64,000 nucleotides of DNA from JBBTCX01 sp964494205 (GCA_964494205.1 CAZBRD010000016.1:1-64000); one strand, 5' to 3'; numbered from the stretch's first letter, positions 26,161-35,170 are shown. The notes: a model not told the origin generated them from the letters alone. Numbers and translations are program-made.

Positions 26161-26655
26161 ATGCGTTCAGCGATCCTACTCGTGCTGGCTGGTGCGGGAT
26201 GTACGACCTCGCAAACACTGAACAGTCCCAAACCCAAGCCGACGACGCATAAGCTCTCGATTTGTAGGACGCTCCCTCAAGCTGAAGGCGGTTCCTACAA
26301 TCTTTGTGGATACGACGGCATCATGTGGGATGACGAGTCAAAAACGATTGACCTCGATACGCTTCGAACGTGCCTGGAATGGACCGACGGCTCAACCACA
26401 GTTGATGCCTATGAATTACCTTTACGAGATTGTGATAACGCTGTGCTCGTTGCAGAGGAGTGGTACGGCGATCCAAACTCCCGATCCTTAATTGGTCCCA
26501 AAATAGCCTATGAATACCATGATCAAGCTCGCGCCGCAGTCTTAAGAAGACTGTTCGGTGTTGAAGCTCCACCATTTCCAGAATACACGTATATGCAAGA
26601 CGGCGAAGATATTTCTGACGAATACAGGCGAATCATGTGCCCGTGTTGTCCGTAA
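26161..26655 (+). CDS. Hypothetical lipoprotein, 164 residues
   Basis: The start MRSAILLVLAGAGC is a short but clear lipoprotein signal with lipobox A-G-A-C or L-A-G-A-G-C. The mature region is rich in Y, D and C (ICRTLPQAEGGSYNLCGYDG; final MCPCCP), which suggests a cysteine-stabilised or metal-binding fold. No family is recognised. Its TAA overlaps the ATG of the next gene, so the two are coupled and may work together. Confidence 0.68.
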   Translation: MRSAILLVLAGAGCTTSQTLNSPKPKPTTHKLSICRTLPQAEGGSYNLCGYDGIMWDDESKTIDLDTLRTCLEWTDGSTTVDAYELPLRDCDNAVLVAEEWYGDPNSRSLIGPKIAYEYHDQARAAVLRRLFGVEAPPFPEYTYMQDGEDISDEYRRIMCPCCP

Positions 26656-27260
26656 TGCGAAACCAACGCGTCAATCGCAAAACCACACCGCGCGTTGTTG
26701 ACGGAAAGGTCCAACGTAAGAATCGCTCCGCACTCACGCCGAGCTACTGGAACACGCCGCAGGAATTTCCCGTCATTGATCGCGAGCGCCCCGGGCCGGG
26801 GCATCGACACCTGCTCAAGAAACGCGACATCGAGAACTTCATCAGCATACTGCCCGATTGGTCGGAATTGTCCAAGGGTTTGGATGCCATCCTGCTCGCC
26901 CGGTACGAACAAGGCACAGCCGGCTGGCACACGCCGGGAATCGTAGGCATCTGCGCCTGGGAGCGCGAACTGCACGTCGAACAAGACCTTGAGTTCTTCA
27001 ACGAGCACAAGGGCGTGTACGATCGAATCGGCGTCGAATACGAACCGGTTGAAGACGGCATGCTTTGTCGCTTCACTGAGAATCAGGCGAAAGCCTATCA
27101 ATTGCTGCACATTTTGCTTCATGAACTTGGGCATCATCACGATCGAATGACGACTCGCTCAAAGCGCGAAGCCGCGCGCGGCGAGAACTACGCCGAGCAA
27201 TACGCGCTGACGTATGAAAAGGTGATTTGGAATCGCTACGTGGAAAACTTCGATCTTTAG
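26655..27260 (+). CDS. Putative zinc-metallopeptidase-like protein with HELGHHHD
   Basis: The 201-residue protein has a basic N-terminus without a signal peptide, and near residue 160 the sequence LLHILLHELGHHHDR. HExxHxxxD is the zinc-binding pattern of some minigluzincin and SprT-like peptidases; a downstream Glu could come from KREAARGENYAEQYA (E-N-Y-A-E). The ATG overlaps the stop of a lipoprotein gene. ATG 26655 is preferred over GTG 26637, which lies inside that gene. Substrate and activity are unknown. Confidence 0.72.
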   Translation: MRNQRVNRKTTPRVVDGKVQRKNRSALTPSYWNTPQEFPVIDRERPGPGHRHLLKKRDIENFISILPDWSELSKGLDAILLARYEQGTAGWHTPGIVGICAWERELHVEQDLEFFNEHKGVYDRIGVEYEPVEDGMLCRFTENQAKAYQLLHILLHELGHHHDRMTTRSKREAARGENYAEQYALTYEKVIWNRYVENFDL

Positions 27261-27267
27261 GGTTCGC

Positions 27268-28008
27268 TCAATGCGGCAGTTTTCGCAACTGGTTCAACGT
27301 CACACGAAAATCCTTCGGCGGCGCGGCTTCGAACGTAACTCGCGCGCCGGTTGTGGGGTGGTCAAACGAGATGCGCAGCGCGTGCAGAGTCAGCCGATCA
27401 ATCAGCGGCCGTTCGTCGCGATTGAAATGCACACGATAGTTCGATTTTAGTCGCGACAGGTAAAGCGGCTTCGGACTCCCGTAAATCGGATCGATCGCCA
27501 GCGGGTGGTCGATGGCAGCCAGGTGCACGCGAATCTGGTGCAGCCGGCCCGTCAGCGGTTTGCACTCCACCAGCGTGTGCTCGGCGACGTGCTCAATAAC
27601 GCGATAAGTCGTGGTCGAAGGCTTACCTTCGGCAGCCACTTTCGCCCGCGAACGATTGCGATCGACAGCCAACGCCAAGTCGACTTGCCCATCGCCCTTC
27701 AACAAGCCATCAACTAGCGCCCAGTAGATTTTCTCCACCGTGCGCGAAGCGAATTGTTCAGTGAGCTGTCGCTGTGCACGAAGCGTGCGCGCAAACACAA
27801 TCACACCGCTCGCGTCCCGATCCAATCGATGAACCGATCGAAAGGCCTCATCCGCGGGAATCCCATCTCGCCCCCGAAGCAAGTCCGCGATGCACGCTTC
27901 ATCATTGCGTCCGGGAACCGACAAAAGGCCGGCGGGCTTTTCAACAACGATCAAAGCTTCGTCGAGGTGAAGTATGGAAGGTGCTAAAGCACGTCGTTCG
28001 ATAGACAT
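27268..28008 (-). CDS. RluA-family pseudouridine synthase
   Basis: These enzymes convert uridines of rRNA or tRNA to pseudouridine. The 246-residue protein has the catalytic-loop motif HRLDRDASGVIVFA with the essential Asp, then KIYWALVDG and a GRLHQIRVHLA segment, all diagnostic of RluA/C/D. There is no S4 domain, so it is of the short RluA type. A second possible start at 28065 adds 19 residues. It is convergent with the HELGHHHD gene, whose stop lies 7 bases away. Confidence 0.9.
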   Translation of the reverse strand: MSIERRALAPSILHLDEALIVVEKPAGLLSVPGRNDEACIADLLRGRDGIPADEAFRSVHRLDRDASGVIVFARTLRAQRQLTEQFASRTVEKIYWALVDGLLKGDGQVDLALAVDRNRSRAKVAAEGKPSTTTYRVIEHVAEHTLVECKPLTGRLHQIRVHLAAIDHPLAIDPIYGSPKPLYLSRLKSNYRVHFNRDERPLIDRLTLHALRISFDHPTTGARVTFEAAPPKDFRVTLNQLRKLPH

Positions 28009-28069
28009 GCTCGAATCATAGCGTGATCCCGGGCTAATGGAGCAATCGGCGTAATCGTCGCGCATTCAG

Positions 28070-28100
28070 ACCCCCCTTTATCCCCCCTTGGCAAGGGAGG
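28070..28100. repeat. C-rich hairpin repeat
   Basis: CCCCCTTTATCCCCCCTTGG followed by CAAGGGAGG, with a short CCCTT/AAGGG stem. It resembles short-form family B elements but lacks the TTAGGG core. Confidence 0.35.
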
Positions 28101-28152
28101 AACGTGCGGGGGTGCCGCCACGCGAGATCGAAAGATACTCCATAAACAAAAA

Positions 28153-28183
28153 GACCATGACCCGCCAATCACGGGCCATGGTC
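28153..28183 (-). terminator. Intrinsic terminator of the chemoreceptor gene
   Basis: A 12-bp stem with one A-C mismatch (GACCATGACCCG with CGGGCCATGGTC) is followed on the minus strand by TTTTTGTTT. It lies 35 bases after the stop of the chemoreceptor reading frame. Confidence 0.8.
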
Positions 28184-28217
28184 TCATCAAAAAGCAAGTT
28201 CTTGTGCCTGCGTCCGC

Positions 28218-29213
28218 CTACAGCTTGAACTGCGCGACCAGCTCCTTCAGTTGCTGCGATTGCCCCGCCAATTCCTCTGCCGAGCCGGACATTTCTTCCG
28301 CCGCCGAAGCATTGTTCTCGGTGATCGACGCGATGTTCTGAATGCCCGTGTTCACCTCGCTGGCGGTCTGCGACTGCTCGGTGGTCGCTTCAGCGATTTG
28401 CGCGATTCCCTTGGCCGTCTTCTCGACGCCCTCGATGATCTTCTGCAACGCCGCTCCGGTTTGTTCACTGAGCGCAGCACCTTCCTTCACGCGCTGCGTC
28501 GATTCCTTGATCAGCGTGTTGATCTCTTTCGCTGCCTGGCTTGATCGCTCCGCCAGCTTGCGAACTTCATCAGCCACCACCGCGAAACCAAGCCCGTGCT
28601 CGCCCGCCCGCGCGGCTTCGATCGCCGCGTTGAGCGCGAGAAGATTCGTCTGCGCCGCGATCTCGGAAATGACGCCGATGATCTCGGATATCTGTTCCGC
28701 CGACTTATCGATCAGTTTCATCGCTTCGATGTTCTTGCTGACCGCCGCGCCGCCTTCTTCAGCACGCGAGCTCGTATCCCGCGCAATACCGTTGGCGTCA
28801 TTGGCATTCTTAGCCACGCCCGTGATGTTGCTATTGAGTGATTGGATGGCTGCCGACATCTGCTCCACGTTGGCCGATTGCGTCTGAGCGCCATCGGAGA
28901 GTGACGTCGAACCTTCCGAGACGACGCGCGCCCCTTCGACAAACTGATCCGCCGATTCAACGATCTGCGTGATGACCGCTTTGAGGCCATTGATCATTTG
29001 CTCGAGCCCTTCCCCGAGCTGACCGATCGAGTCCGACCCCTTGACGGTTACCGCTTGGGTGAGATCGCCGGACGCCGCCGCCTTCACGGTAATTAGCAGC
29101 CGAGCGACTTTTGCTTGCAGATCGTCAGCCATCGCCTTGGACTCAGCTTGCATTTTCGCAACCTCAGCCCGCTGCTGAACGGCAGCCGTGATGTCCGAGG
29201 CGTACTTGACCAC
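28218..29213 (-). CDS. Chemoreceptor signalling part (3' fragment)
   Basis: This open part begins at an in-frame GTG (29213) and encodes 331 residues. It has a HAMP-like linker (DLTQAVTVKGSDSIGQLGEG) and the methyl-accepting signalling hairpin with the conserved tip IAAQTNLLALNAAIEAARAG. Reading continues without a stop upstream through the rest of a PAS domain to the TGA at 29348-29346, so this is the second half of one gene. Whether it is made alone by re-initiation cannot be told. Confidence 0.8.
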   Translation of the reverse strand: MVKYASDITAAVQQRAEVAKMQAESKAMADDLQAKVARLLITVKAAASGDLTQAVTVKGSDSIGQLGEGLEQMINGLKAVITQIVESADQFVEGARVVSEGSTSLSDGAQTQSANVEQMSAAIQSLNSNITGVAKNANDANGIARDTSSRAEEGGAAVSKNIEAMKLIDKSAEQISEIIGVISEIAAQTNLLALNAAIEAARAGEHGLGFAVVADEVRKLAERSSQAAKEINTLIKESTQRVKEGAALSEQTGAALQKIIEGVEKTAKGIAQIAEATTEQSQTASEVNTGIQNIASITENNASAAEEMSGSAEELAGQSQQLKELVAQFKL

Positions 29214-29345
29214 TTTGTGCAGCTTGCCCTTTACGTCTGCGATGGGGTTGTACGACGCCTGAATCCAAATCGACGATCCATCTTTGCGGGCACGCTCGAA
29301 TTCGCCGACCTGGTTTTCACCGCGGTTCAGCTTCGCCCAGAATTC

Positions 29346-30368
29346 TCAATACTCTGCGCTGTTGCGATAAGCGGGCGGGCAGAAGATGCTGTGATGCTTG
29401 CCGCGAATTTCTTCGAGTGAATAACCCACAGCCGCACAGAAATTGTTGTTGGCGGTGATGATGGTCCCGTCAAGGTTGAATTCGATGACCGCCTGCGATT
29501 TGCTGATGGCGTTCAGCTGATTGGCGTAATCCGCGTTCTGAACTTTCTTCTCCGTGATGTCAATCGCATACTTCACGACCTTGAAGAGCTTGCCGTTGAT
29601 GTCGGGAATGGGACTGTAGGAAGCCTGAATCCAGATGGCCTTGCCGTCTTTTCGGATTCGTTCAAATTCGCCAATCTGGTTTTCGCCGCGATTGAGCTTC
29701 GCCCAGAACTCGCGGTACTCAGTGCTGGTGCGATATTCCGCAAGACAGAACATGCTGTGGTGTTTGCCGCGGATCTCTTCGAGCGAGTATCCCAACGCGG
29801 TGACAAAATTCTCATTCGCATCAACGATGGTTCCGTCCAGATTGAATTCGATCACCGCTTGCGACTTGCTCAGCGCCTTCGCGCGTTCCTCGAAGTCTGC
29901 GTTTTTCACTTCCAGCGATCGGCGCTGGGTGGCATCCTCCCAGTTGACGATCTGCCCGCAATACTCGCCTTCTTCGTCAAGGAGCGCGTGCACTTCCAGC
30001 GCAAGCGTTAACGGTCCAAGCTTGATGTCCGCCTTAATGGGGAGGTTCTTCGGGCTGGAGAGTATCTTGCGAATTTCCTTGGCGCGCGTGCCGTGAAAGC
30101 GATCGAGCGAACCGCCGACCAATTCGTCAACGGAAAGCCCCAGCTCCTTCTCGATGATGTCTTCGATCGAGCGCAGCGTCTCTTCCGACCGTTCGTTCAT
30201 GTACACGAGCTCTAGATCGGCGTTGCTGATCAGCACGTTTGTACCGAGAGCATCAACGGCGTTCTGAAGTCGTTTGAACGCGCCGGCTGCCGCCCCGTCA
30301 TCTCCGATGAACTGTGAAAATCGACTTCCGTTGTTTGCGTTTGCTTTCTTGCTGTTTGAAGTGCCCAT
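29346..30368 (-). CDS. Chemoreceptor sensory part with PAS domains (5' fragment)
   Basis: The 340-residue fragment starts MGTSNSKKANANNGSRF and has three PAS segments: residues about 35-150, 165-275 and 285 to the end. The second and third are close tandem repeats (AVIEFNLDGTI, GYSLEEIRGKHHSMFC). Such PAS units sense ligands, redox state or oxygen; the bound cofactor is not evident. The fragment lacks any signalling domain because of the TGA at 29348-29346. Confidence 0.82.
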   Translation of the reverse strand: MGTSNSKKANANNGSRFSQFIGDDGAAAGAFKRLQNAVDALGTNVLISNADLELVYMNERSEETLRSIEDIIEKELGLSVDELVGGSLDRFHGTRAKEIRKILSSPKNLPIKADIKLGPLTLALEVHALLDEEGEYCGQIVNWEDATQRRSLEVKNADFEERAKALSKSQAVIEFNLDGTIVDANENFVTALGYSLEEIRGKHHSMFCLAEYRTSTEYREFWAKLNRGENQIGEFERIRKDGKAIWIQASYSPIPDINGKLFKVVKYAIDITEKKVQNADYANQLNAISKSQAVIEFNLDGTIITANNNFCAAVGYSLEEIRGKHHSIFCPPAYRNSAEY

Positions 30369-30456
30369 GCGTTACCTCAAAAAGAACCAATGTGACTCGG
30401 TCCGACACCGGGCGTTTCGTCGAGAGGCAATGACCCTCGCGCCGGCGTTCGGTTTT

Positions 30457-30996
30457 CTAGGCGGCGACCTCAGCGCCTTCACCCTGCGATGCGTGCTCAA
30501 CCTGCGATAACACGCACTCCATATTGAGAAGAATCATGATTTTGTCGTTCATCTTGACTAGGCCTTTAATGTACGCCTGCTCAAGCCCGACGATCCCGCG
30601 AGGCGGCGGTTCGATTTGTCCCGCCTCGATGCGAAGTACTTCGTTCACGGCATCGACGACGACACCAAACGTAGCGCCCGCAGCGTTCACAACGACAATG
30701 CGTGTGTGTTCCGTGGTTTCCCCGCCGCCAAGTCCAAATCGTCTGCGCAGATCAATGATGGGAATGACTTTCCCGCGCAGATTGATCAGTCCACGAACAT
30801 AGTCAGGAACCTCAGGAATGGCCGTGATCTCACCCATCAGGATGATTTCCTGGACGGCCATGATGTCGAGGCCGTACTCCTCGTTCGCAAGCCGAAAGCT
30901 GACGACTTGCGACGTCATTCCGCTCTCCGTACGAAGAGTGTCAGTTCCTGTATTTCGTGCATGCAGGGCGCTGCCCGCCGCCTGAAGGGTGCTCAT
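30457..30996 (-). CDS. cheW: Chemotaxis coupling protein CheW
   Basis: CheW links chemoreceptors to the CheA kinase. The 179-residue protein has a 25-residue variable N-terminus, then the two SH3-like barrels with VSFRLANEEYGLDIMAVQEI, the highly conserved NLRGKVIPIIDLRRRFG and a VDAVNEVLRI segment. It lies 88 bases upstream of the interrupted chemoreceptor gene and is probably co-transcribed. cheA and the other che genes are not in the window. Confidence 0.93.
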   Translation of the reverse strand: MSTLQAAGSALHARNTGTDTLRTESGMTSQVVSFRLANEEYGLDIMAVQEIILMGEITAIPEVPDYVRGLINLRGKVIPIIDLRRRFGLGGGETTEHTRIVVVNAAGATFGVVVDAVNEVLRIEAGQIEPPPRGIVGLEQAYIKGLVKMNDKIMILLNMECVLSQVEHASQGEGAEVAA

Positions 30997-31270
30997 ATGT
31001 ATCTACCCAAAGACTTGTAGTATTCACCATGACCCTAAAGATGACATGGTCGCCATTACATCGAACGAATCCGGGGTGATCTTGTGTTAAGATGATCGCC
31101 TGTGCGGCGGGAATGGCGAACGAGTTTCAGCACCGGGGCTGAACACTCGTTTCAGCCTTCGGCGCAAGCACCCCGGGACGCGACCGTAAAGCCTGCGACT
31201 ATCGGACATTCACTCGTGCATTTGACGACGATCACCCACGCCGGACAATTCCTTGTGGCGTCTTGTTGGA

Positions 31271-31993
31271 ATGTGCCGACTTGTTGAAGGCGAGCAACTT
31301 GGAAAGTCTCTAGATTTGAGTGCGATAAAAGCAGTCATATTCGACCTGGATGACACGCTCTATCCCGAACGGATGTATGCGGTGGGGGGGTATCGCGCCG
31401 TCGCACATGAGCTTGTCGATCGCTTCGGAAACCCCGCTGTGACGCTGGCACGCCTGACTGCATTGTTGGATTCGCCGCATCGATTCCGCGTGTTTGATGC
31501 GTTCCTGGAAGAACGCGCGACGCAAGACCGCGAAGACGTCCTTCTGCAGATGTTGAAAGCCTATCGTGCGCACAAACCCACGCTCGAATTCCACCCCGAC
31601 GCAGACGCAGCCATCTCGCGACTCCGTGCAACCCACCGCCTCGGCCTCATCACCGACGGCCGATCTGAAGGACAGTGGAGCAAGATCGACGCGCTCGATC
31701 TTCGAACGAGAATCGATGCGATCATCGTCACCAGCGATCTAGGCGAAGGCTTCCACAAACCGAACGCCCGAGCTTTTGAATTGATGTCAGAAAAACTCCA
31801 CGTTCCACATGCCGCTTGCGCGTATGTCGCGGACAATCCCGGCAAGGACTTCGTCGCGCCCAACGCACTCGGGTGGCGATCGATCCGCGTCCTTCGCGCG
31901 GACGGACTGTACCGCGATGTGCGAAGCGCCGCGTCGGGCGAACCACATTACGTCGTGAAGAATCTCGACGATCTCGAAGTGTTGCTAGCGTAG
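31271..31993 (+). CDS. HAD-superfamily hydrolase
   Basis: The 240-residue protein has the HAD motifs: I in IFDLDDTLYPE (nucleophile first Asp), II in LITDGRS, III with a Lys near FHKPNARAF, and IV in YVADNPGKDF. A helical cap lies between motifs I and II, as in the phosphoglycolate phosphatase/YjjG-like group. The substrate is probably a small phosphomonoester. The start is uncertain: TTG 31253, ATG 31271 or a TTG just before the SAIKAVIFDLDD core at 31316. Confidence 0.86.
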   Translation: MCRLVEGEQLGKSLDLSAIKAVIFDLDDTLYPERMYAVGGYRAVAHELVDRFGNPAVTLARLTALLDSPHRFRVFDAFLEERATQDREDVLLQMLKAYRAHKPTLEFHPDADAAISRLRATHRLGLITDGRSEGQWSKIDALDLRTRIDAIIVTSDLGEGFHKPNARAFELMSEKLHVPHAACAYVADNPGKDFVAPNALGWRSIRVLRADGLYRDVRSAASGEPHYVVKNLDDLEVLLA

Positions 31994-32267
31994 ATTCAGT
32001 CGAAGCTGCGCGAGTCGCGGGTCAACACATGCTTGCCAATAGGCTTACATCTCGGTTCAACAAAGATAACTTTCCTCGATAGCAGAATTCACTTGCGCGT
32101 CAGCCAATGTCGTTTTGCAAAGTTCGTCCCAACCACGTTCCTAACTAATTCGCGCCGCACAAAAGCGCACATCGCGCCCTTCTGTCAAGTGTGCGAAATG
32201 AATTACAAAATTTGTTCGTCGCGCCTACCTCTTGCATCGCTTCGCGCGCATCGGTAGATATGAGCAC

Positions 32268-32612
32268 ATGCTCTCGACGACGAATCCCATGCCGCATTCT
32301 CCCGTGCAACCGTACGTACGGAAACGCGACCAATCGCAATTCGTCCCGCCGTATCACGTGATTCTTTTCGACGATGACGACCACACCTACGAGTACGTTG
32401 TCGGCATGATTCGCAAGATCTTTGGCCGCTCGCAGGAGGAAGCCATCCAGCTGGCCAACCAAATCGACGACGACGGCAAAGTAATATTAGAAACCACAAC
32501 GCTGGAACGCGCCGAGTTGAAACGCGACCAGATCATCTCCTTCGGCCGCGACTGGCGCCTCGACCGCTGCAAAGGCAGCATGACCGCCATGATCGAACCA
32601 GCGGCTGCTTGA
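32268..32612 (+). CDS. clpS: ATP-dependent Clp protease adaptor ClpS
   Basis: ClpS binds N-degron proteins and delivers them to ClpAP. The 114-residue protein has a flexible N-terminus and the core PYHVILFDDDDHTYEYVVGM, with the conserved Asp-Asp-His-Thr around the N-end-rule pocket, then a helix (FGRSQEEAIQLANQID) and a C-terminal strand. The usual partner gene clpA does not follow here, so it stands alone. A start at 32232 would add 12 residues outside the family. Confidence 0.88.
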   Translation: MLSTTNPMPHSPVQPYVRKRDQSQFVPPYHVILFDDDDHTYEYVVGMIRKIFGRSQEEAIQLANQIDDDGKVILETTTLERAELKRDQIISFGRDWRLDRCKGSMTAMIEPAAA

Positions 32613-32818
32613 ACGAACTGCTCTGAACCGCTTACACTATTCAAAGATCCGGCATTTTGCAGGAATTGATCTGTTTTCATGCCGAAGATGGAGCACTTCC
32701 CATTTTGCGGTGTTGAATTGCAGGATCCAAAACCCTTCACTTCAAGTGACGTCCCCAAATTCGTGCGTTCAGTAATCGTTCTAGATAGTTGTTCAGTGCT
32801 TCCGCCCGGCAGGGCACA

Positions 32819-32848
32819 CGATAGTTGCCAGAGGCTTCAGCCTCTGGT
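32819..32848. repeat. Hairpin repeat family H (H1)
   Basis: The word GATAGTTGCCAG leads into the stem CCAGAGGC-TTCA-GCCTCTGG. Upstream is the word CGCCCGGCAGGGC and downstream CGTCCGGAGGACG. The copy at 49891 has a different but still perfectly paired stem. Confidence 0.65.
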
Positions 32849-32932
32849 CAGATGTCATCTCTAAATTGCTGCGTCCGGAGGACGGACGAAATCCTAGAAG
32901 GCAGAACAGTCTGCTCATCCGCCAATGCAAAT

Positions 32933-33538
32933 ATGAACCAGACTCGAAGTAACCAACCCAACCTCATCCTCGCCTCAGCCAGCCCGCGACGCGCTCAGCT
33001 TCTTCGCGACGCCGGTTATTCCTTCACCGTGCAACCGTCCACGCTCGACGAGCCAAGCGATTTGTCGTCTGACCTTTCCCCCGCCCAAACAGCCGAAGCG
33101 ATCAGCTATTTCAAGGCGCGAAACGTCGCAGCCGACGCTCCCGACGTTGTGATTCTCGCAGCCGACACGCTCGTGGCACTTGGCAATGAAATCTTCGGCA
33201 AACCGCGCGATCGCGCCGACGCACGCCGCATCCTCTCCGCACTCCTCGGCACCACGCAAGAAGTCATCACCGGCGTGACAGTGCTGCCCTCGGCGAACCC
33301 GGCTGACCGCATCATCACCCACGACGTTACGCGCGTTCGCATGAGAAGCATGAGTGAAAACGACCTTGAGCGCTACCTCGACACCGGAGACTGGCAAGGC
33401 AAAGCCGGGGCCTTCGGCATCCAGGATCAGGCCGATCCGTTTGTTGAGTGCGTCGAAGGCAGCTTCACCAACGTCGTCGGCCTGCCTATGGAGTTGGTCA
33501 CGGAAATCCTCAGCCGTGTCGGCGTGATCCCTCGTTAA
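32933..33538 (+). CDS. maf: Maf-like nucleotide pyrophosphatase
   Basis: Maf proteins hydrolyse non-canonical or canonical nucleoside triphosphates. The 201-residue product has the signature LILASASPRRAQLLRDAG, then ILAADTLVALG (catalytic Asp), GVTVLP and YLDTGDWQGKAGAFGIQ. ATG 32933 is chosen because homologs begin a few residues before LILASASPRR; the longer frame from 32825 runs into a repeat. It lies between repeats and the convergent aroB gene. Confidence 0.92.
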   Translation: MNQTRSNQPNLILASASPRRAQLLRDAGYSFTVQPSTLDEPSDLSSDLSPAQTAEAISYFKARNVAADAPDVVILAADTLVALGNEIFGKPRDRADARRILSALLGTTQEVITGVTVLPSANPADRIITHDVTRVRMRSMSENDLERYLDTGDWQGKAGAFGIQDQADPFVECVEGSFTNVVGLPMELVTEILSRVGVIPR

Positions 33539-33584
33539 CTCTATTTCGTCCGTTCGAGGTCGGCAATCGGATCTTTACCAATCC

Positions 33585-33607
33585 GAGCCCTTTGCGCAAG
33601 CAAAGGC
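33585..33607. repeat. Repeat family C hairpin (C2)
   Basis: GAGCCCTTTGC-GCAA-GCAAAGGC, a paired variant of C1/C3 with the stem changed from CCC to TTT on one arm and GGG to AAA on the other. It lies between convergent maf and aroB. Confidence 0.6.
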
Positions 33608-33610
33608 ATC

Positions 33611-33636
33611 AGAGCCGGGAGCGCAAGCGACCGGTT
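33611..33636. repeat. Repeat family D (D1)
   Basis: AGAGCCGGGAGCGCAAGCGA followed by CCGGTT. It is three bases downstream of C2. Copies D2 and D3 are at 62207 and 63183. Confidence 0.6.
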
Positions 33637-33674
33637 GGTATGCGTTTGTCCTGTATGTTCGACGTGAGGTCTAT

Positions 33675-34772
33675 CTAGGTAAGGACTGCAAAGGCAGCCA
33701 TCGCTTCATTTTCGCTGACGTTATCATGAACTTTTGGGGTGCCAATCCCGTCAAGCAGTACGAACCGCAGCTTACCTGCTTTGTTCTTCTTATCGTTTTG
33801 CATCGCGTCAATAATCCGCGCAGGCGCAACCTGTTCCGTTAATCGCGTCGGCAACCCGAGAGCCTCCAACAACTTCACGACGCGGGCAACCAGAGCGTCA
33901 TGAACAAGCCCGCGCCGTCGCGAAATCTCCAGCGCTGCGACCATCCCCAACGCAACGCACTCCCCATGACGCAATCGGTAATCGCAACAAGCTTCGATGG
34001 CGTGGCCGATCGTGTGTCCGAAATTCAGCGCAACCCGAATCCCTTTTTCGTCATGCACATCGCGCTCCACAAAGCTCGCCTTGATGCGAATGTTGCGTGC
34101 AACGAAATCCTCCATGACACGCTTATCACACTGGAGTAGCGCGTCAGCCGACTTCTCATGCCACCCAAGGAACTCCTCTGAAGTAATCAGCGCATGCTTC
34201 ACGGACTCTGCCAGCCCCGCCCGCACATCCCGCGCGGGTAACGATCGAAACGTGTCGGGATCAACAACAACCATCTCCGGCTGCTTGAAGGTGCCAACGA
34301 TGTTCTTCGCGCCGTCCAGGTTGATCGCGTTCTTGCCGCCGATGGCCGCATCAACCGCAGCCTCGACCGTCGTCGGGCAGAGCACGAGCTTGACCCCTCT
34401 CATCCATGTGGCTGCTACAAAACCGGCCAAGTCGCTCACCGCGCCTCCCCCCAGCGCGACAACCAATGCGTCCCGACCCAAACCTCGCCATACAAGCGTC
34501 GAATAGGTGTTTTCAACTACCCGAAGGCTCTTGGCTTCTTCGCCGGCGGGGACGATCCACTCTGAAACGCGAAACCCACCTTCCTGAATGGCGCGAACGC
34601 ACGCAGCTCCATACTTCGGTCCCACGTTGGCATCCGTCACCACTAGGACCGATCCGATTCGTGTGTGCGAATGGATTTGATCGCGGATCAGCGCTCCCAG
34701 CCGCGCCAACGCGTCCGCTTCGACCACAACTCTGGTAGTTGCCTCCCCGAATTGGAAAACCTGGTCTAACAA
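33675..34772 (-). CDS. aroB: 3-dehydroquinate synthase
   Basis: AroB carries out the second step of the shikimate pathway. The 365-residue protein has the NAD-binding and metal site pattern: GGGAVSDLAGFVAATWMRGV, PTTVEAAVDAAIGGKNAIN, the Glu in RAGLAESVKHALI, and the His pair of ALNFGHTIGHAIE. The start is TTG with AAGGGTGA 6 bases upstream; homologs begin at this point. It faces maf and is divergent from folC. The C-terminal third is complete. Confidence 0.95.
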   Translation of the reverse strand: MLDQVFQFGEATTRVVVEADALARLGALIRDQIHSHTRIGSVLVVTDANVGPKYGAACVRAIQEGGFRVSEWIVPAGEEAKSLRVVENTYSTLVWRGLGRDALVVALGGGAVSDLAGFVAATWMRGVKLVLCPTTVEAAVDAAIGGKNAINLDGAKNIVGTFKQPEMVVVDPDTFRSLPARDVRAGLAESVKHALITSEEFLGWHEKSADALLQCDKRVMEDFVARNIRIKASFVERDVHDEKGIRVALNFGHTIGHAIEACCDYRLRHGECVALGMVAALEISRRRGLVHDALVARVVKLLEALGLPTRLTEQVAPARIIDAMQNDKKNKAGKLRFVLLDGIGTPKVHDNVSENEAMAAFAVLT

Positions 34773-35170
34773 TCGTCACCCTTTACACTTTGAACTGACG
34801 CCGGCCAAGTTGCGGACGGCGGGTGTGCCACTGCTCTGTGAGCAGTGCCGGTCATTGAATGATTCACCGCCAGTTTCGTCGCGCACACTGGCTGTAAGCA
34901 TGTTCCATCGAATGCAACCGTCCGACACATTTACACAGTAACAACCCCCGAAAGCCCCTCACCTCCGTTTATTTCTAAGGCAGTTTCGCCTATAATTCTC
35001 ACAATGGAACACTCGCCGAATGCAAGGTTTGGCGTTCCCGCCGACCGCGACGCCTACCGCCACAGGCCCGCCAGGAAGGACTGACGTAAACATATACAAA
35101 TGTTGATGTTATGGAGAACAAATTCCAGGTTTCGCGCATATTCCGCCGATACATTATCGGCTCAAAATCG
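34773..35170. other. Intergenic region between aroB and folC
   Basis: About 400 bases between divergent genes. It holds repeat family I copy 2, and a TATAAT at about 34990 without a good -35 box. No coding region is seen. Confidence 0.5.
34822..34848. repeat. Hairpin repeat family I, copy 2
   Basis: The same 27 bases as at 10023-10049, again in the upstream region of a minus-strand gene. Confidence 0.7.

Larger units (their letters stand above)
28218..30368 (-). pseudogene. PAS-PAS-PAS chemoreceptor interrupted by in-frame TGA
   Basis: Both fragments lie in one frame: 340 codons, a TGA at 29348-29346, and 375 more codons. The TGA falls in the third PAS domain exactly where the second PAS repeat reads CGC (Arg) in the motif TEY-R-EFWAKLNRGENQ; the sequence is SAEY-stop-EFWAKLNRGENQ. 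A single C-to-T change of CGA explains it. The full protein would be a cytosolic receptor of about 716 residues with no membrane helix. It follows cheW on the same strand. Confidence 0.85.

Noticed and set aside
28218..30368. Alternative genetic code with TGA as sense codon
   Set aside because: TGA is used as a normal stop in many intact genes here, including coupled overlaps such as rimO-pgsA and pgsA with the next gene.
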